A DNA stretch of 16,250 bases from the NCBI GenBank assembly GCA_913064755.1, contig CAJYBQ010000024.1:1-16250 (forward strand), given 5' to 3'. The DNA is from an uncultured Alphaproteobacteria bacterium (GTDB lineage Bacteria > Pseudomonadota > Alphaproteobacteria > Minwuiales > Minwuiaceae). The notes under the pieces are model-generated. The model ran no database searches. It was not told the origin of the DNA and saw only the letters and a program-made list of their open reading frames with translations. Positions 1 to 7,900 of the stretch are shown piece after piece; the stretch's first letter is position 1; the number at the start of each line of letters is the position of its first letter. Position numbers and translations under genes: made by a program.

Positions 1-2
1 AC

Positions 3-101
3 CTTCTGACGGATGACCGCATCGCGACCGGTTCCGGCAAGGACAACCGGCAGGGGCGCGTTGTTCTTCGCTGGGCCATGGACGCCGGCACCGCACTCTG
101 A
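3..101 (+). CDS. C-terminal end of an unidentified protein (partial)
   Basis: An open frame enters from the left edge and stops at TGA 99-101, giving 32 residues that end RWAMDAGTAL. Third codon positions are mostly G or C, as in the clear genes here, which supports real coding. The fragment has no motif I can assign to a family; it includes a polar Asp/Arg/Gly-rich stretch and a short hydrophobic run (VVLRWAM). It points the same way as the TfoX-like gene, whose start lies 95 bases further on. No function is proposed. Confidence 0.5.
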   Translation, partial: LLTDDRIATGSGKDNRQGRVVLRWAMDAGTAL

Positions 102-196
102 ACCGGACGTCGGTTCGGACTGGGGGCTGGTGGCCGGGACAGGACGGTGAGACAATTGGTTTCCCATCATCCATCGCCAGCTTGTGGTTGTCTGAA

Positions 197-565
197 ATGA
201 GCATCAGTCCCGAATATCAGGAATTCGCGCTGGAACTGTTCGAACCCGTCGGCACGGTCAGCCTGCGGCGCATGTTCGGCGGCGCAGGGCTTTTTCACCA
301 GGGCCTGATGTTCGCACTGATCATCGGCGAGACGATCTACATGAAGGTCGATGACATCAACCGCCCGGCCTACGAGGCCGCGGGCTGCGAACCCTTCACC
401 TATGACACTTCCAGGGGATCGCGCGGGGTCATGAGCTACTTCGCCCTGCCCGAGGTGGTCTACGACGACCAGGCCGAAGCCGCCGAATGGGCGCGGGGCG
501 CGATCGACGCCGCGTTCAGGGCAGATGCCGCCAAGCCGCCATCGCGGCGCAAACGCACCACCTGA
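197..565 (+). CDS. TfoX N-terminal domain protein
   Basis: Encodes 122 residues beginning MSISPEYQEFALELF, covered almost entirely by a TfoX_N domain. Family hallmarks are the RRMFGGAGLF segment near residues 25-35, the hydrophobic strand GLMFALIIGETIYMKVDD near 36-53, and the YEAAGCEPFTYD stretch near 58-69. The C-terminus is a basic tail (PPSRRKRTT). Free-standing proteins of this size are common in Proteobacteria; the full TfoX/Sxy competence regulator has an additional C-terminal domain that is absent here. The biochemical role of the stand-alone domain is not well established, so no competence function is inferred. The ATG at 197 is preferred over the in-frame TTG at 182 because it gives the usual family N-terminus, although no clear Shine-Dalgarno sequence precedes either. 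The gene converges on the TetR gene with a 36-base gap. Confidence 0.85.
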   Translation: MSISPEYQEFALELFEPVGTVSLRRMFGGAGLFHQGLMFALIIGETIYMKVDDINRPAYEAAGCEPFTYDTSRGSRGVMSYFALPEVVYDDQAEAAEWARGAIDAAFRADAAKPPSRRKRTT

Positions 566-601
566 AGCCGGGACATGCGCTGATTGCCGGCCCGGGAGAC
601 G

Positions 602-1219
602 TCAGGCTGTCGGCTCGGCCTCCAGCAGTCGCATGGCGAAACCGATGTGTGTCTGCACCACCTGGTCAGCGGTCTGCGGGCCATCCTCGCGAAACCACAT
701 CGCGACCCCCATGGAGAGGACCATGATGGCGCGCACCACGTCATCGGGCTGTTCCCGCGTGCGGAAGGTTCCGTCCGCAACGCCCCGCACGACGACATCC
801 TTGAAGAACCCGGCAACCGCGTCACGCTGGCCGATGACTTCCTCCCGGGCGCAGCCGCTGAGGCTGCGCAGTTCGGAACTGCCGATGAATGATTCTGCCT
901 GGCGTTCGCAATGGTACAGCACGTGGGTGCGGATAAGGCTCGAAAGCTCTTCGCGGACACCGCCGGTACAGGCGTCCCTGACCGCACGCAATTCCTCGAT
1001 CGCATCCCCGTGCACACGCAGCATGATGGAGCGCAGGATGTCGTCCTTGGAGGTGAAGTGGTAGTAGATGAGCGCGACGCTGACCTTCGCGTGGCTTGCA
1101 ATCTCGCGGATCGAGGTGCCGTGAAACCCGTGCTTCACGAAGGCCGCGAGGGCAGCCTGCATGATCATGTTGGCGCCAGCGGCCTGATCGGCGGTTACGT
1201 CGCGGTTCAAGTGACCCAC
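602..1219 (-). CDS. TetR/AcrR family transcriptional repressor
   Basis: Encodes 205 residues. The N-terminal third is a classic TetR DNA-binding domain: an AALAAFVKHGFHGTS helix-turn near residues 22-36, the recognition HTH REIASHAKVSVALIYYHF at about 38-55, and SKDDIL after it. The C-terminal part (HVLYHCERQAESF, SELRSLSG, REEVIGQRDAVAGFFKDVV, then AMWFREDG) resembles the ligand domains of KstR2/FadR-like TetR proteins, which often sense acyl-CoA compounds; that ligand class is inference only. The annotated start is GTG at 1217-1219, the first possible start after an in-frame TGA. However, a GGAG at 1221-1224 (read on this strand) lies only one base from that GTG, so the TTG at 1208-1210, codon 4, is better spaced. 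The gene is divergent from the giant RTX gene and convergent with the TfoX-like gene. Its target is unknown; autoregulation from the shared intergenic region is likely for this family. Confidence 0.92.
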   Translation of the reverse strand: MGHLNRDVTADQAAGANMIMQAALAAFVKHGFHGTSIREIASHAKVSVALIYYHFTSKDDILRSIMLRVHGDAIEELRAVRDACTGGVREELSSLIRTHVLYHCERQAESFIGSSELRSLSGCAREEVIGQRDAVAGFFKDVVVRGVADGTFRTREQPDDVVRAIMVLSMGVAMWFREDGPQTADQVVQTHIGFAMRLLEAEPTA

Positions 1220-1310
1220 TCTCCGGTTTCAATGGTGACTGGCAGACCGGGACCGGCATCCGCCCGCCCCCGACCCGCGCGCCCCAATTTCGATCAAGCG
1301 CGTGAAATTT

Positions 1311-1326
1311 GTGTTAAGCTTGTCAC
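1311..1326. promoter_or_regulatory. Candidate TetR-type operator (imperfect palindrome)
   Basis: GTGTTAAGCTTGTCAC reads GTG-nn-AAGCTT-nn-CAC, with 12 of 16 positions symmetric. TetR dimers typically bind 14-20 base palindromes near their own promoter, and this one lies about 90 bases upstream of the repressor start and upstream of the giant gene's candidate promoter. The adjoining tandem TCACCATA pair (1323-1338) overlaps its right half. The assignment rests only on symmetry and position. Confidence 0.3.
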
Positions 1327-1419
1327 CATATCACCATACGCTTGTTGCAACTTTTTCGTGATATCTGGATAAGTCACGGAATTGACAGGGGAATGGAAGG
1401 CATTGGCATTGCGCCATTT

Positions 1420-1446
1420 TTGCACTTTTCGTCAACGTGATATTAT
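1420..1446 (+). promoter_or_regulatory. Candidate promoter of the giant RTX gene
   Basis: TATTAT at 1441-1446 is preceded by TGA at 1438-1440, forming an extended -10 (TGnTATTAT). A -35-like TTGCAC lies at 1420-1425 with a 15-base spacer, shorter than ideal, which the extended -10 could offset. Transcription would start near 1453 and give a leader of roughly 145-180 bases. The CGTGATAT at 1436-1443, overlapping the -10, also occurs at 1357-1364, so this copy could be a regulator site. Confidence 0.35.
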
Positions 1447-1537
1447 CCTTTCCGAGACAGGTTCCTCGTGGATCGGGATGGATTGCACAAGGGGTTAAGG
1501 ACCGGGTTCCGGGGGGTCGGACCTGGTTTCAGGGCAC

Positions 1538-1580
1538 GACGGCAGACTGTCTGCACACAGATGTGCTGACGGCAGCTGTC
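1538..1580 (+). repeat. Short direct repeat and palindrome in the presumed 5' leader
   Basis: GACGGCAG at 1538-1545 recurs at 1568-1575, each followed within one base by CTGTC, so the two copies differ by a one-base indel and sit 30 bases apart. The first copy overlaps the perfect palindrome GCAGACTGTCTGC (1542-1554), a possible hairpin or protein site. No T-run follows, so it is not an intrinsic terminator. Function unknown. Confidence 0.3.
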
Positions 1581-1597
1581 GTTTAACGGAGCGGAAA

Positions 1598-1636
1598 ATG
1601 ATCTCTTCTCGGCTATCGGGCAGGACCCTGTCTTGA
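1598..1636 (+). CDS. Possible 12-codon leader ORF upstream of the giant gene
   Basis: ATG at 1598 is preceded by GGAG at 1588-1591 with a six-base spacer, the best ribosome binding site in the window. It opens a frame coding MISSRLSGRTLS that ends at TGA 1634-1636. This stop overlaps the TTG (1633-1635), which is the first non-CTG start codon in the giant gene's frame, so ribosomes ending the leader could reinitiate there (translational coupling). The alternative is that the ATG is the true start of the giant protein and a one-base difference or frameshift between 1598 and 1633 obscures this. The sequence cannot decide between them. Confidence 0.35.
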   Translation: MISSRLSGRTLS

Positions 1637-1968
1637 CGCGTGATCTTCCACCAACGGCGGGATCCGGTGGTGGCGACGATCACGCCAGCTTCATGGCAGT
1701 GTTCGATGCGACGGGACAGAACAGCCTGGTCATCGACCAGGGGCTGCTGCTGCTCACGGCCGAATTCGTGCGTTCCGGGCCCGACCTGATCCTGGTCGGC
1801 AAGGATGGCAGCCGCGTTCTGGTCATCAACTTCTTCTCCTCCGAAACTCCGCCGGACCTCTACACCCTGAACGGTGCACGGATCAGCGGCGACCTGGCCG
1901 AGACCCTGGCCGGCCCGCGGGCCACGGGCCTGGCGCAGCAGGGTGAAGGCGCCCTGGGTGACCCCATC
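1633..1968 (+). other. N-terminal leader with BapA-prefix-like strand motif
   Basis: Residues 1-112 lack a signal peptide. After a Gly/Asp-rich stretch (AGSGGGDDH, near 10-18), the segment TAEFVRSGPDLILVGKDGSR followed by VLVINFF (about 38-64) has the pattern of a short beta hairpin, 'GxDLxLxxxDGxxxxxxNFF', that I recognise from the BapA-prefix-like N-terminus of large type I secreted adhesins. It is followed by a PPDL-type segment and a GDLAETLAG helix-like stretch. The match is by eye and is inference; the motif is short. Confidence 0.45.
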
Positions 1969-4900
1969 GGTGTCATCGAGCAGGCGGACGGCGTCGTCTT
2001 CGTCGCCCGTGCCAACGGTACCCGCGAACAGGTCCAGGTCGGCGACCCGGTCTATACCGACGACGTGGTCGAGACCTCCGACGGTGGTGCCGCCGGCATC
2101 CGTTTCAACGACGACACGACCTTTTCCATCGGTGCCGATGCGCGGCTGGTGCTGGATGATTTCGTCTATGATCCCGGCGCGAACACGGGCAGTGCCGTCA
2201 TCAGCGTGCTGCAGGGCTCCTTCTCCTTCGTGTCCGGCGCGGTCGCCAAGACCGGTGACGACGCGCTGACGGTCAAGACGCCGGTTCTGACCATCGGTGT
2301 GCGCGGCACCTTCGTCGGCGGCGAGGGCAAGCAGGAGGGCGAGGTCTCCGAGGTCGTCAACCTGCCGCAGGAAGACGGCACGACGGGGCGGATCTTCGTG
2401 TCCAATGCCGCGGGTGGCGTCGAACTGAACCAGGCCTTCGAAGGCACGCAGACGTCGAGCCAGTTCCAGGCCCCGGCCGCGCCGCGCATCTTCAGCCGCA
2501 CCGAGATCGAATCCAAGTTCGGCAATGCCCTGAGCAACCTGCCGGGTGCGCCGGAAGTCGGGCAAACCGGATCAGGCGAGAGTTCCGGCAGTGACCGTCG
2601 CGACGGCAGCGCGGGCGGTGAGCAGGGCGCTGCCGAGGGCGAAGGTGACGGCGAAGGTGAGGGCGAGGGCGAAGGTGAAGCCCCGGCGGAGGGCGAAGCC
2701 GAGGGCGAAGGCGAAGAGGAAGGCGAAGGCGAAGAGGAAGGCGAGGGCGAAGGCGAAGGCGAAGGCGAAGGCGAAGGCGGCCCCGACGGCGATGCCGGAC
2801 CGGGCGGCGAAGGCGCTGCACAGGGCGAGGGCGGACCTGATGGCGAAGGCGCCCCCGGTGGTGAAGGTGGCCCCGATGGCGAAGGCGGACCGGGACCGGA
2901 CGGTGAGGCCGGACCGGAAGCTGGCGCCGGCCCCGACGACGAAGGCGGGTTTGACGGTGAGGACGGCCCGGAAGGTGACGGTGGCCCCGACGGCCAGGAC
3001 GGGCCCGATGGCCAGGCTGGCCCCGCTGGCGAAGGTGGTGACGCAGGTGCCCAGGGCGACGGCGCCGGGGGCGAGGCCGGAACCACTGGTGGCGGTGCAG
3101 CCGATGGGCAGCAGCAGGCGGGTTCCGGCAGTGGACCGGCGGGCGACAGTGCCGGCGGTGCGGGCGATAGCGGTGGACAGGCCGGTGACGGCGGGCAGGC
3201 CCCCGGGGCCGGATCGACCCCCGGCACGGCACCGGCACAGACGGGAACCCAGACCGGCGGACAGGGCCAGAACGACAATTTTGCCAGCCAGCAGGGCAAT
3301 CTGCTGGGGGCCGCGACCCAGGGCGGCGGCGCGGGAACCGGTACGGGCACGACCGGTGGTGCACAGACAGGTGGCACCGGCCAGGACAACAGCAATGACA
3401 ACAATGACGATGTCGTCGTCCTCGGCAACGGCTTCACCGCCGGCAGCGACAACATCACGCTCGGCAGCGGCAATGACAGCGTCAATGCTGGTGCGGGCAA
3501 CGACACCGTTGATGGCGGCGCGGGCAATGACACCATCAATGGTGATGCCGGTGGTGATCGCCTGTTCGGTGGTACCGGGGATGACAGCCTGCTTGGCGGG
3601 ACCGGCAATGACACGCTGACGGGTGTCGATGGCAATGATGTCATCAACGGCGGTGACGGCACGGACGCGGTCGATTTCTCGGGCACGTCGAATGGCGTTG
3701 CCGTCAACCTGGTGACGGGCCGGGCCCAGTCCATCGGAACCAACGAGATCGATACCGACACGCTTGCCGCGATCGAGAACATCACGGGCGGCGCGGGTGG
3801 TGACAGCCTGACGGGCAATGCCCTGGCCAATGCGCTGGTGGGCAACGCCGGTGATGACACGCTGGTCGGCAATGCCGGTGCGGACAACCTGACGGCCGGG
3901 GCGGGCAACGATGTGCTCAGCGGTGGCGCCGGGAACGACACTCTCAGCGGTGGTGCGGGTACGGACCTGGCGGATTTCTCTGCCCAGACCGCCGCGGTCA
4001 CGGTCAATCTGCTGACCGGTACGGCAAACGGTGAACTGTCGGGCACCGATTCCCTCAGCGGCATCGAGAACGTGACCGGCGGCAGCGCCGGTGACCAGAT
4101 CACGGGCGATACGCTTGGCAATGCGCTGGACGGTGGGGCCGGAAACGACAGCCTCTTCGGCGGCGCCGGGACCGACAGCCTGACCGGTGGGACGGGCAAT
4201 GACCTGCTGAACGGCGATGCAGGCATCGACACGCTGACCGGTGGCGACGGCAACGACACCGTTGACGGTGGTGCGGATGCCGACGTGATCAATGGCGGTG
4301 CGGGCGCCGACAGCCTGCTGGGTGCCGGTGGTGCGGACGTGATTTCCGGCGATGCCGGCAATGACGTGGTCTCCGGTGGCGACGGTGCCGACAGCATCAT
4401 CGGTGGTGCCGATGCCGACAGCCTGCTCGGCGATGCCGGCATCGACACGCTGAGTGGTGGCGACGGCAATGATACCGTCGACGGTGGCGCGGATGCCGAC
4501 CTGATCAACGGTGATGCAGGCAATGACAGCCTGCTGGGCGCCGGTGGCGCGGACGTGATTTCCGGCGATGCCGGTGATGACGTGGTCTCCGGTGGCGACG
4601 GTGCCGACAGCATCATCGGTGGTGCCGATGCCGACAGCCTGCTCGGCGATGCCGGTATCGACACGCTGAGTGGCGGCGACGGCAATGATACCGTCGATGG
4701 TGGCGCGGATGCCGATCTGATCGACGGCGATGCGGGCAACGACAGCCTGCTGGGCGCGGCGGGTGCCGACCTGATCACGGGTGGCGCGGGCGACGACACG
4801 ATCGATGGCGGCGCGGATGACGATTTCCTGGTCGGCGATGGTGATGCGGCTGGCGAGGGCACCGGTAATGACGTCATCTTCGGTGGTGCGGGCGCGGACG

Positions 4901-7900
4901 TGCTCCAGGGCGATGCGGGCAATGACAGTCTCGCCGGTGGCGACGACAACGACGTCCTGACCGGTGGTGTCGGCGATGACACGCTGGATGGCGGCGATGG
5001 TACCGACATCGCCAACTTCTCCGATGCAACGGCCGGACTTGCCATTGATGTGGTGGGCGGCACGGCCGTCGGAGAGGGCAACGACCAGATTGCCAGCATC
5101 GAGACATTCCTGCTCGGTACCGGTGACGACACGGTTGCGGGCGGTGCCACGGATGAACAGTTCTTCGGCGGCGCGGGCGATGACACGGTCAATGCCGGGG
5201 CCGGTGATGACCAGCTGATCGGCGATGTCGGTGCCGATACGCTGTTCGGTGCCGATGGTGCGGATTCACTGTTCGGCGGTGCCGACGATGATTTCTTCGA
5301 CGGTGGCGCGGGCGACGACACGATCTCCGGCGGGGATGGCACGGACACGGCGCTGTTCACCTACGGCGGCGCGGGCGGTGTTGTCGTCAACCTGACGAAT
5401 GGCACGGCAATCGACGAATTCGGCGACACCGACATATTGTCCGGGGTGGAGAACGTCACGGGCTCCAGCCTGGACGACAGTCTGACCGGTGACGGCGAGG
5501 ACAACCTGCTGGATGGCGGCGACGGCAACGATACCCTGCTGGGCGTCGGCGGTGCCGACACGCTGCTGGGCGACACCGGCAACGACTTCCTCAACCTGCT
5601 GGGATCCGATGCGACCAAGGCCTTCGGTGGCGACGGCGCGGACATCTTCGCGGCCAGCGCCGCGGTGCTGGATGGTGCAGATATCGTGGACGGCGGTGAC
5701 GGTGAAGACACGCTCGCCATCACCGGCGGCGGAACCGTGGACCAGGACAATCTCGCGGGCGTCTCGGACATCGAGACCATCCTGCTGACCGACAATCTGT
5801 CCGCCGACCTGACGATTGGCGACAATGTCGTCGGCGCGGGCGAAACACTTTTCGTCAATGGGCAATTGCTGGAGGATTCGACCAGCAGCCTGGTCTTCAA
5901 CGGCAGCAGCGAACTGGATGGCAGCGTCAGCGTCCAGGGTGGCGGCGGTGATGATGAACTGGACGGCGGCCAGGTCAGCGACACGCTGCTGGGCGGTGAC
6001 GGCGACGACACGTTGCAGGGCAATGGCGGCGGTGACCAGATCGACGGCGGTGACGGTTTCGATACCGCCTCGTTCGCCGACCTGAATGCCGCGGTTGCGG
6101 CTGACCTGGGCACGGGCATTGCGACCAGCGGTGCCGATGTCGATACCCTGACCGGTGTCGAAGGGCTGCTTGGCTCCGCCTTCGACGACACGCTGACCGC
6201 GGGCGACGATTCCGCCACTGACCTGGTCGGCGGTGCCGGCGCTGATCAGCTGAACGCCGGGTCCGGAACCATGTTCATCGACGGTGGCACGGGCGACGAC
6301 ACCGTCACCGCGCAGATCGCCGACCTGGACGCGAATGACAGTGTCAGCGGTGGCGCGGATACCGATACCCTTCGACTGGTCGGTGGTGGCGAGGTCGGCG
6401 GGACCCAGCTTGACGGCGTCGACGGGATCGAGGCCATCGAACTGGCCACGGATGCCGAAACCGACATCGACCTGCGCGATGGCCAGGTCAATACCAGCGG
6501 CAGCATCGCGATCAACGCGGCCGCGCTTGCGGCGGCAACCAGCGGCCTGCTGGTCGACGCGGGGCTGAAGACGGATGCCACCATCGATGTGACCGGCGGC
6601 GCCGGGGACGACCTGGTCTTTGGTACCCAGGGCGATGATTCCGTGGCAGGCAATGCCGGGCAGGACGTGATCTTCGGTGGTGTCGGCAATGACACCCTGG
6701 ATGGCGGTGCCGGTGTCGACCTGCTGCAGGGCGATGCGGGCGATGACCAGATCTCGGGCGGGGCCGGGCAGGACTTCCTGGCCGGTGGAGCCGGTGACGA
6801 TCTGCTGGATGGCGGTGCCGACCTGGACATTGCCGATTTCACTGCAGGCGGCGCGGCCGTGACCGTTGACCTGAATGCGGGCACCGCCGTCGGTGCGGCA
6901 TCCGGAAATGACACGCTGACCGACATCGAGGTGGTGGTCGGCTCGTCCGCCGGCGACGCGATCCAGCTGGCAGAGGGCATCGACAACCAGGCAGCGGCAG
7001 GCGGTGCCGGTGACGACACGCTTGCCGGTGGTGACGCGGCGGCGGATGCCCTGCTGGGACAGCTCGGCAATGACCAGGCCTTCGGTGGCTCCGGTGCCGA
7101 CTTCATCGATGGCGGCGGCGGTGATGACACCCTGTCGGGCGGTGCCGACAACGACGAGATCGAAGGCGGTGCCGGGGACGATGTGATCGACGGCGGCGCA
7201 GGTGACGACATCCTGCGCGGCGACACCCCGGTGGATGCCGAGTTCGCGCTGCAGTTCGATGGCGTGGACGATTCCGTCGCCCTGCCGGGCTTCCCGGGTC
7301 TGGCCGGAACATCCGACGCCACCTTCGAGGCCTGGCTGGCCCCGGATGTGCCGCGGAACATGGCCGTGTTCGACACCCGCGAGGATGTCGACGATGCCGA
7401 GACGGGCATGATGTTCGGCTTCCGCGGAGATGTCGAAACCGGGCTGTTCGCGGTTGCCCGCATTGCCGGAAACGGCCAGTCGTTCGAGGTTGTCAGCGCG
7501 GCGCTCGGCCAGGGTGGCACTCAGCATTTCGCCGTGACGTTCGACCGCGACGGGTTGATGACCCTGTTTGTCGATGGCGTGGCCAGCGGTCAGGCCGTCG
7601 ATATTTCCGCGCTGAACGGCGTTGATGTGTCCAACCAGTCACCGTTGATCCTGGGTGAATCGAACCTGGACGATGACTTCGACCGCTTCCAGGGCGCGAT
7701 GGACGAGGCCCGTATCTGGTCCGTTGCCCGCTCCCAGGCGGAGATCGCGGATGCGCGCGGTGATCTCCTGGTCGGGGACGAGGCCGGGCTGGAACTGTAT
7801 CTCGACTTCGACGAGGACGGTTTCCAGTTCGCGCTGGACCAGTCGGATGGCGGATCCTCGGGTTTCTTCTTCGGCAATATCGGACGCGTTGAATCAGGTG

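Larger units (their letters stand above)
1220..1597. other. Divergent intergenic region between tetR-type gene and giant RTX gene
   Basis: No convincing protein gene lies here. Positions 1288-1450 are clearly more AT-rich than the rest of the window, as expected of promoter DNA. The region holds an imperfect 16-base palindrome (1311-1326), a tandem octamer TCACCATA (1323-1330, 1331-1338), an inverted pair CGTGA/TCACG separated by 12 bases (1357-1378), two copies of CGTGATAT 79 bases apart (1357 and 1436), a candidate extended -10 promoter (1420-1446), and a G-rich presumed leader (1490-1580) with a palindrome and a short direct repeat. No riboswitch or RNA gene was recognised. Confidence 0.6.
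3463..7224 (+). repeat. RTX array 1 (hemolysin-type calcium-binding nonapeptides)
   Basis: Residues 611-1864 consist mainly of GGxGxDxUx nonapeptides such as GGAGNDTIN and GGDGNDTVD, which wind into parallel beta rolls with calcium in the turns. The array is interrupted by insert modules of the form DFS..AVTVNL..GT..DTLSGIENVTGS, whose DFS-like starts lie near 3673, 3973, 5011, 5347, 6070 and 6832. It also contains a 216-bp tandem repeat and two related 95-residue islands, annotated separately. Calcium binding on leaving the cell is the established driver of folding for this family. Confidence 0.95.

Noticed and set aside
102..114. Small hairpin ACCG-GACGT-CGGT after the first stop codon
   Set aside because: A four-pair stem without a T-run is too weak to call a terminator.
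566..601. Possible terminator between the convergent TfoX-like and TetR genes (CCGGG at 568-572 with CCCGG at 591-595)
   Set aside because: The stem is only five pairs with an 18-base loop and no T-run follows on either strand.
460..1372. Overlapping frames antisense or parallel to the TfoX-like and TetR genes (460-1101, 525-1064, 822-1259, 911-1372)
   Set aside because: The TetR and TfoX frames explain this DNA with clear family motifs; the alternatives have no motifs and biased composition.
1382..1387. Perfect TTGACA that could be a -35 box
   Set aside because: No acceptable -10 hexamer lies 16-19 bases downstream (GGCATT and neighbouring hexamers are poor), so it is not called as a promoter.
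1969..2331. Classical FecR sigma-factor signalling role
   Set aside because: No membrane anchor, no FecI-type sigma factor and no TonB receptor gene in the window; the domain is fused to a type I secreted repeat protein.
1657..2430. LapG-like protease site (TAAG or similar) near the FecR head; PTAG near residue 10 and NAAGG near 2406 were considered
   Set aside because: Neither has the usual position or flanking context of a LapG site, and no LapG/LapD gene is in view.
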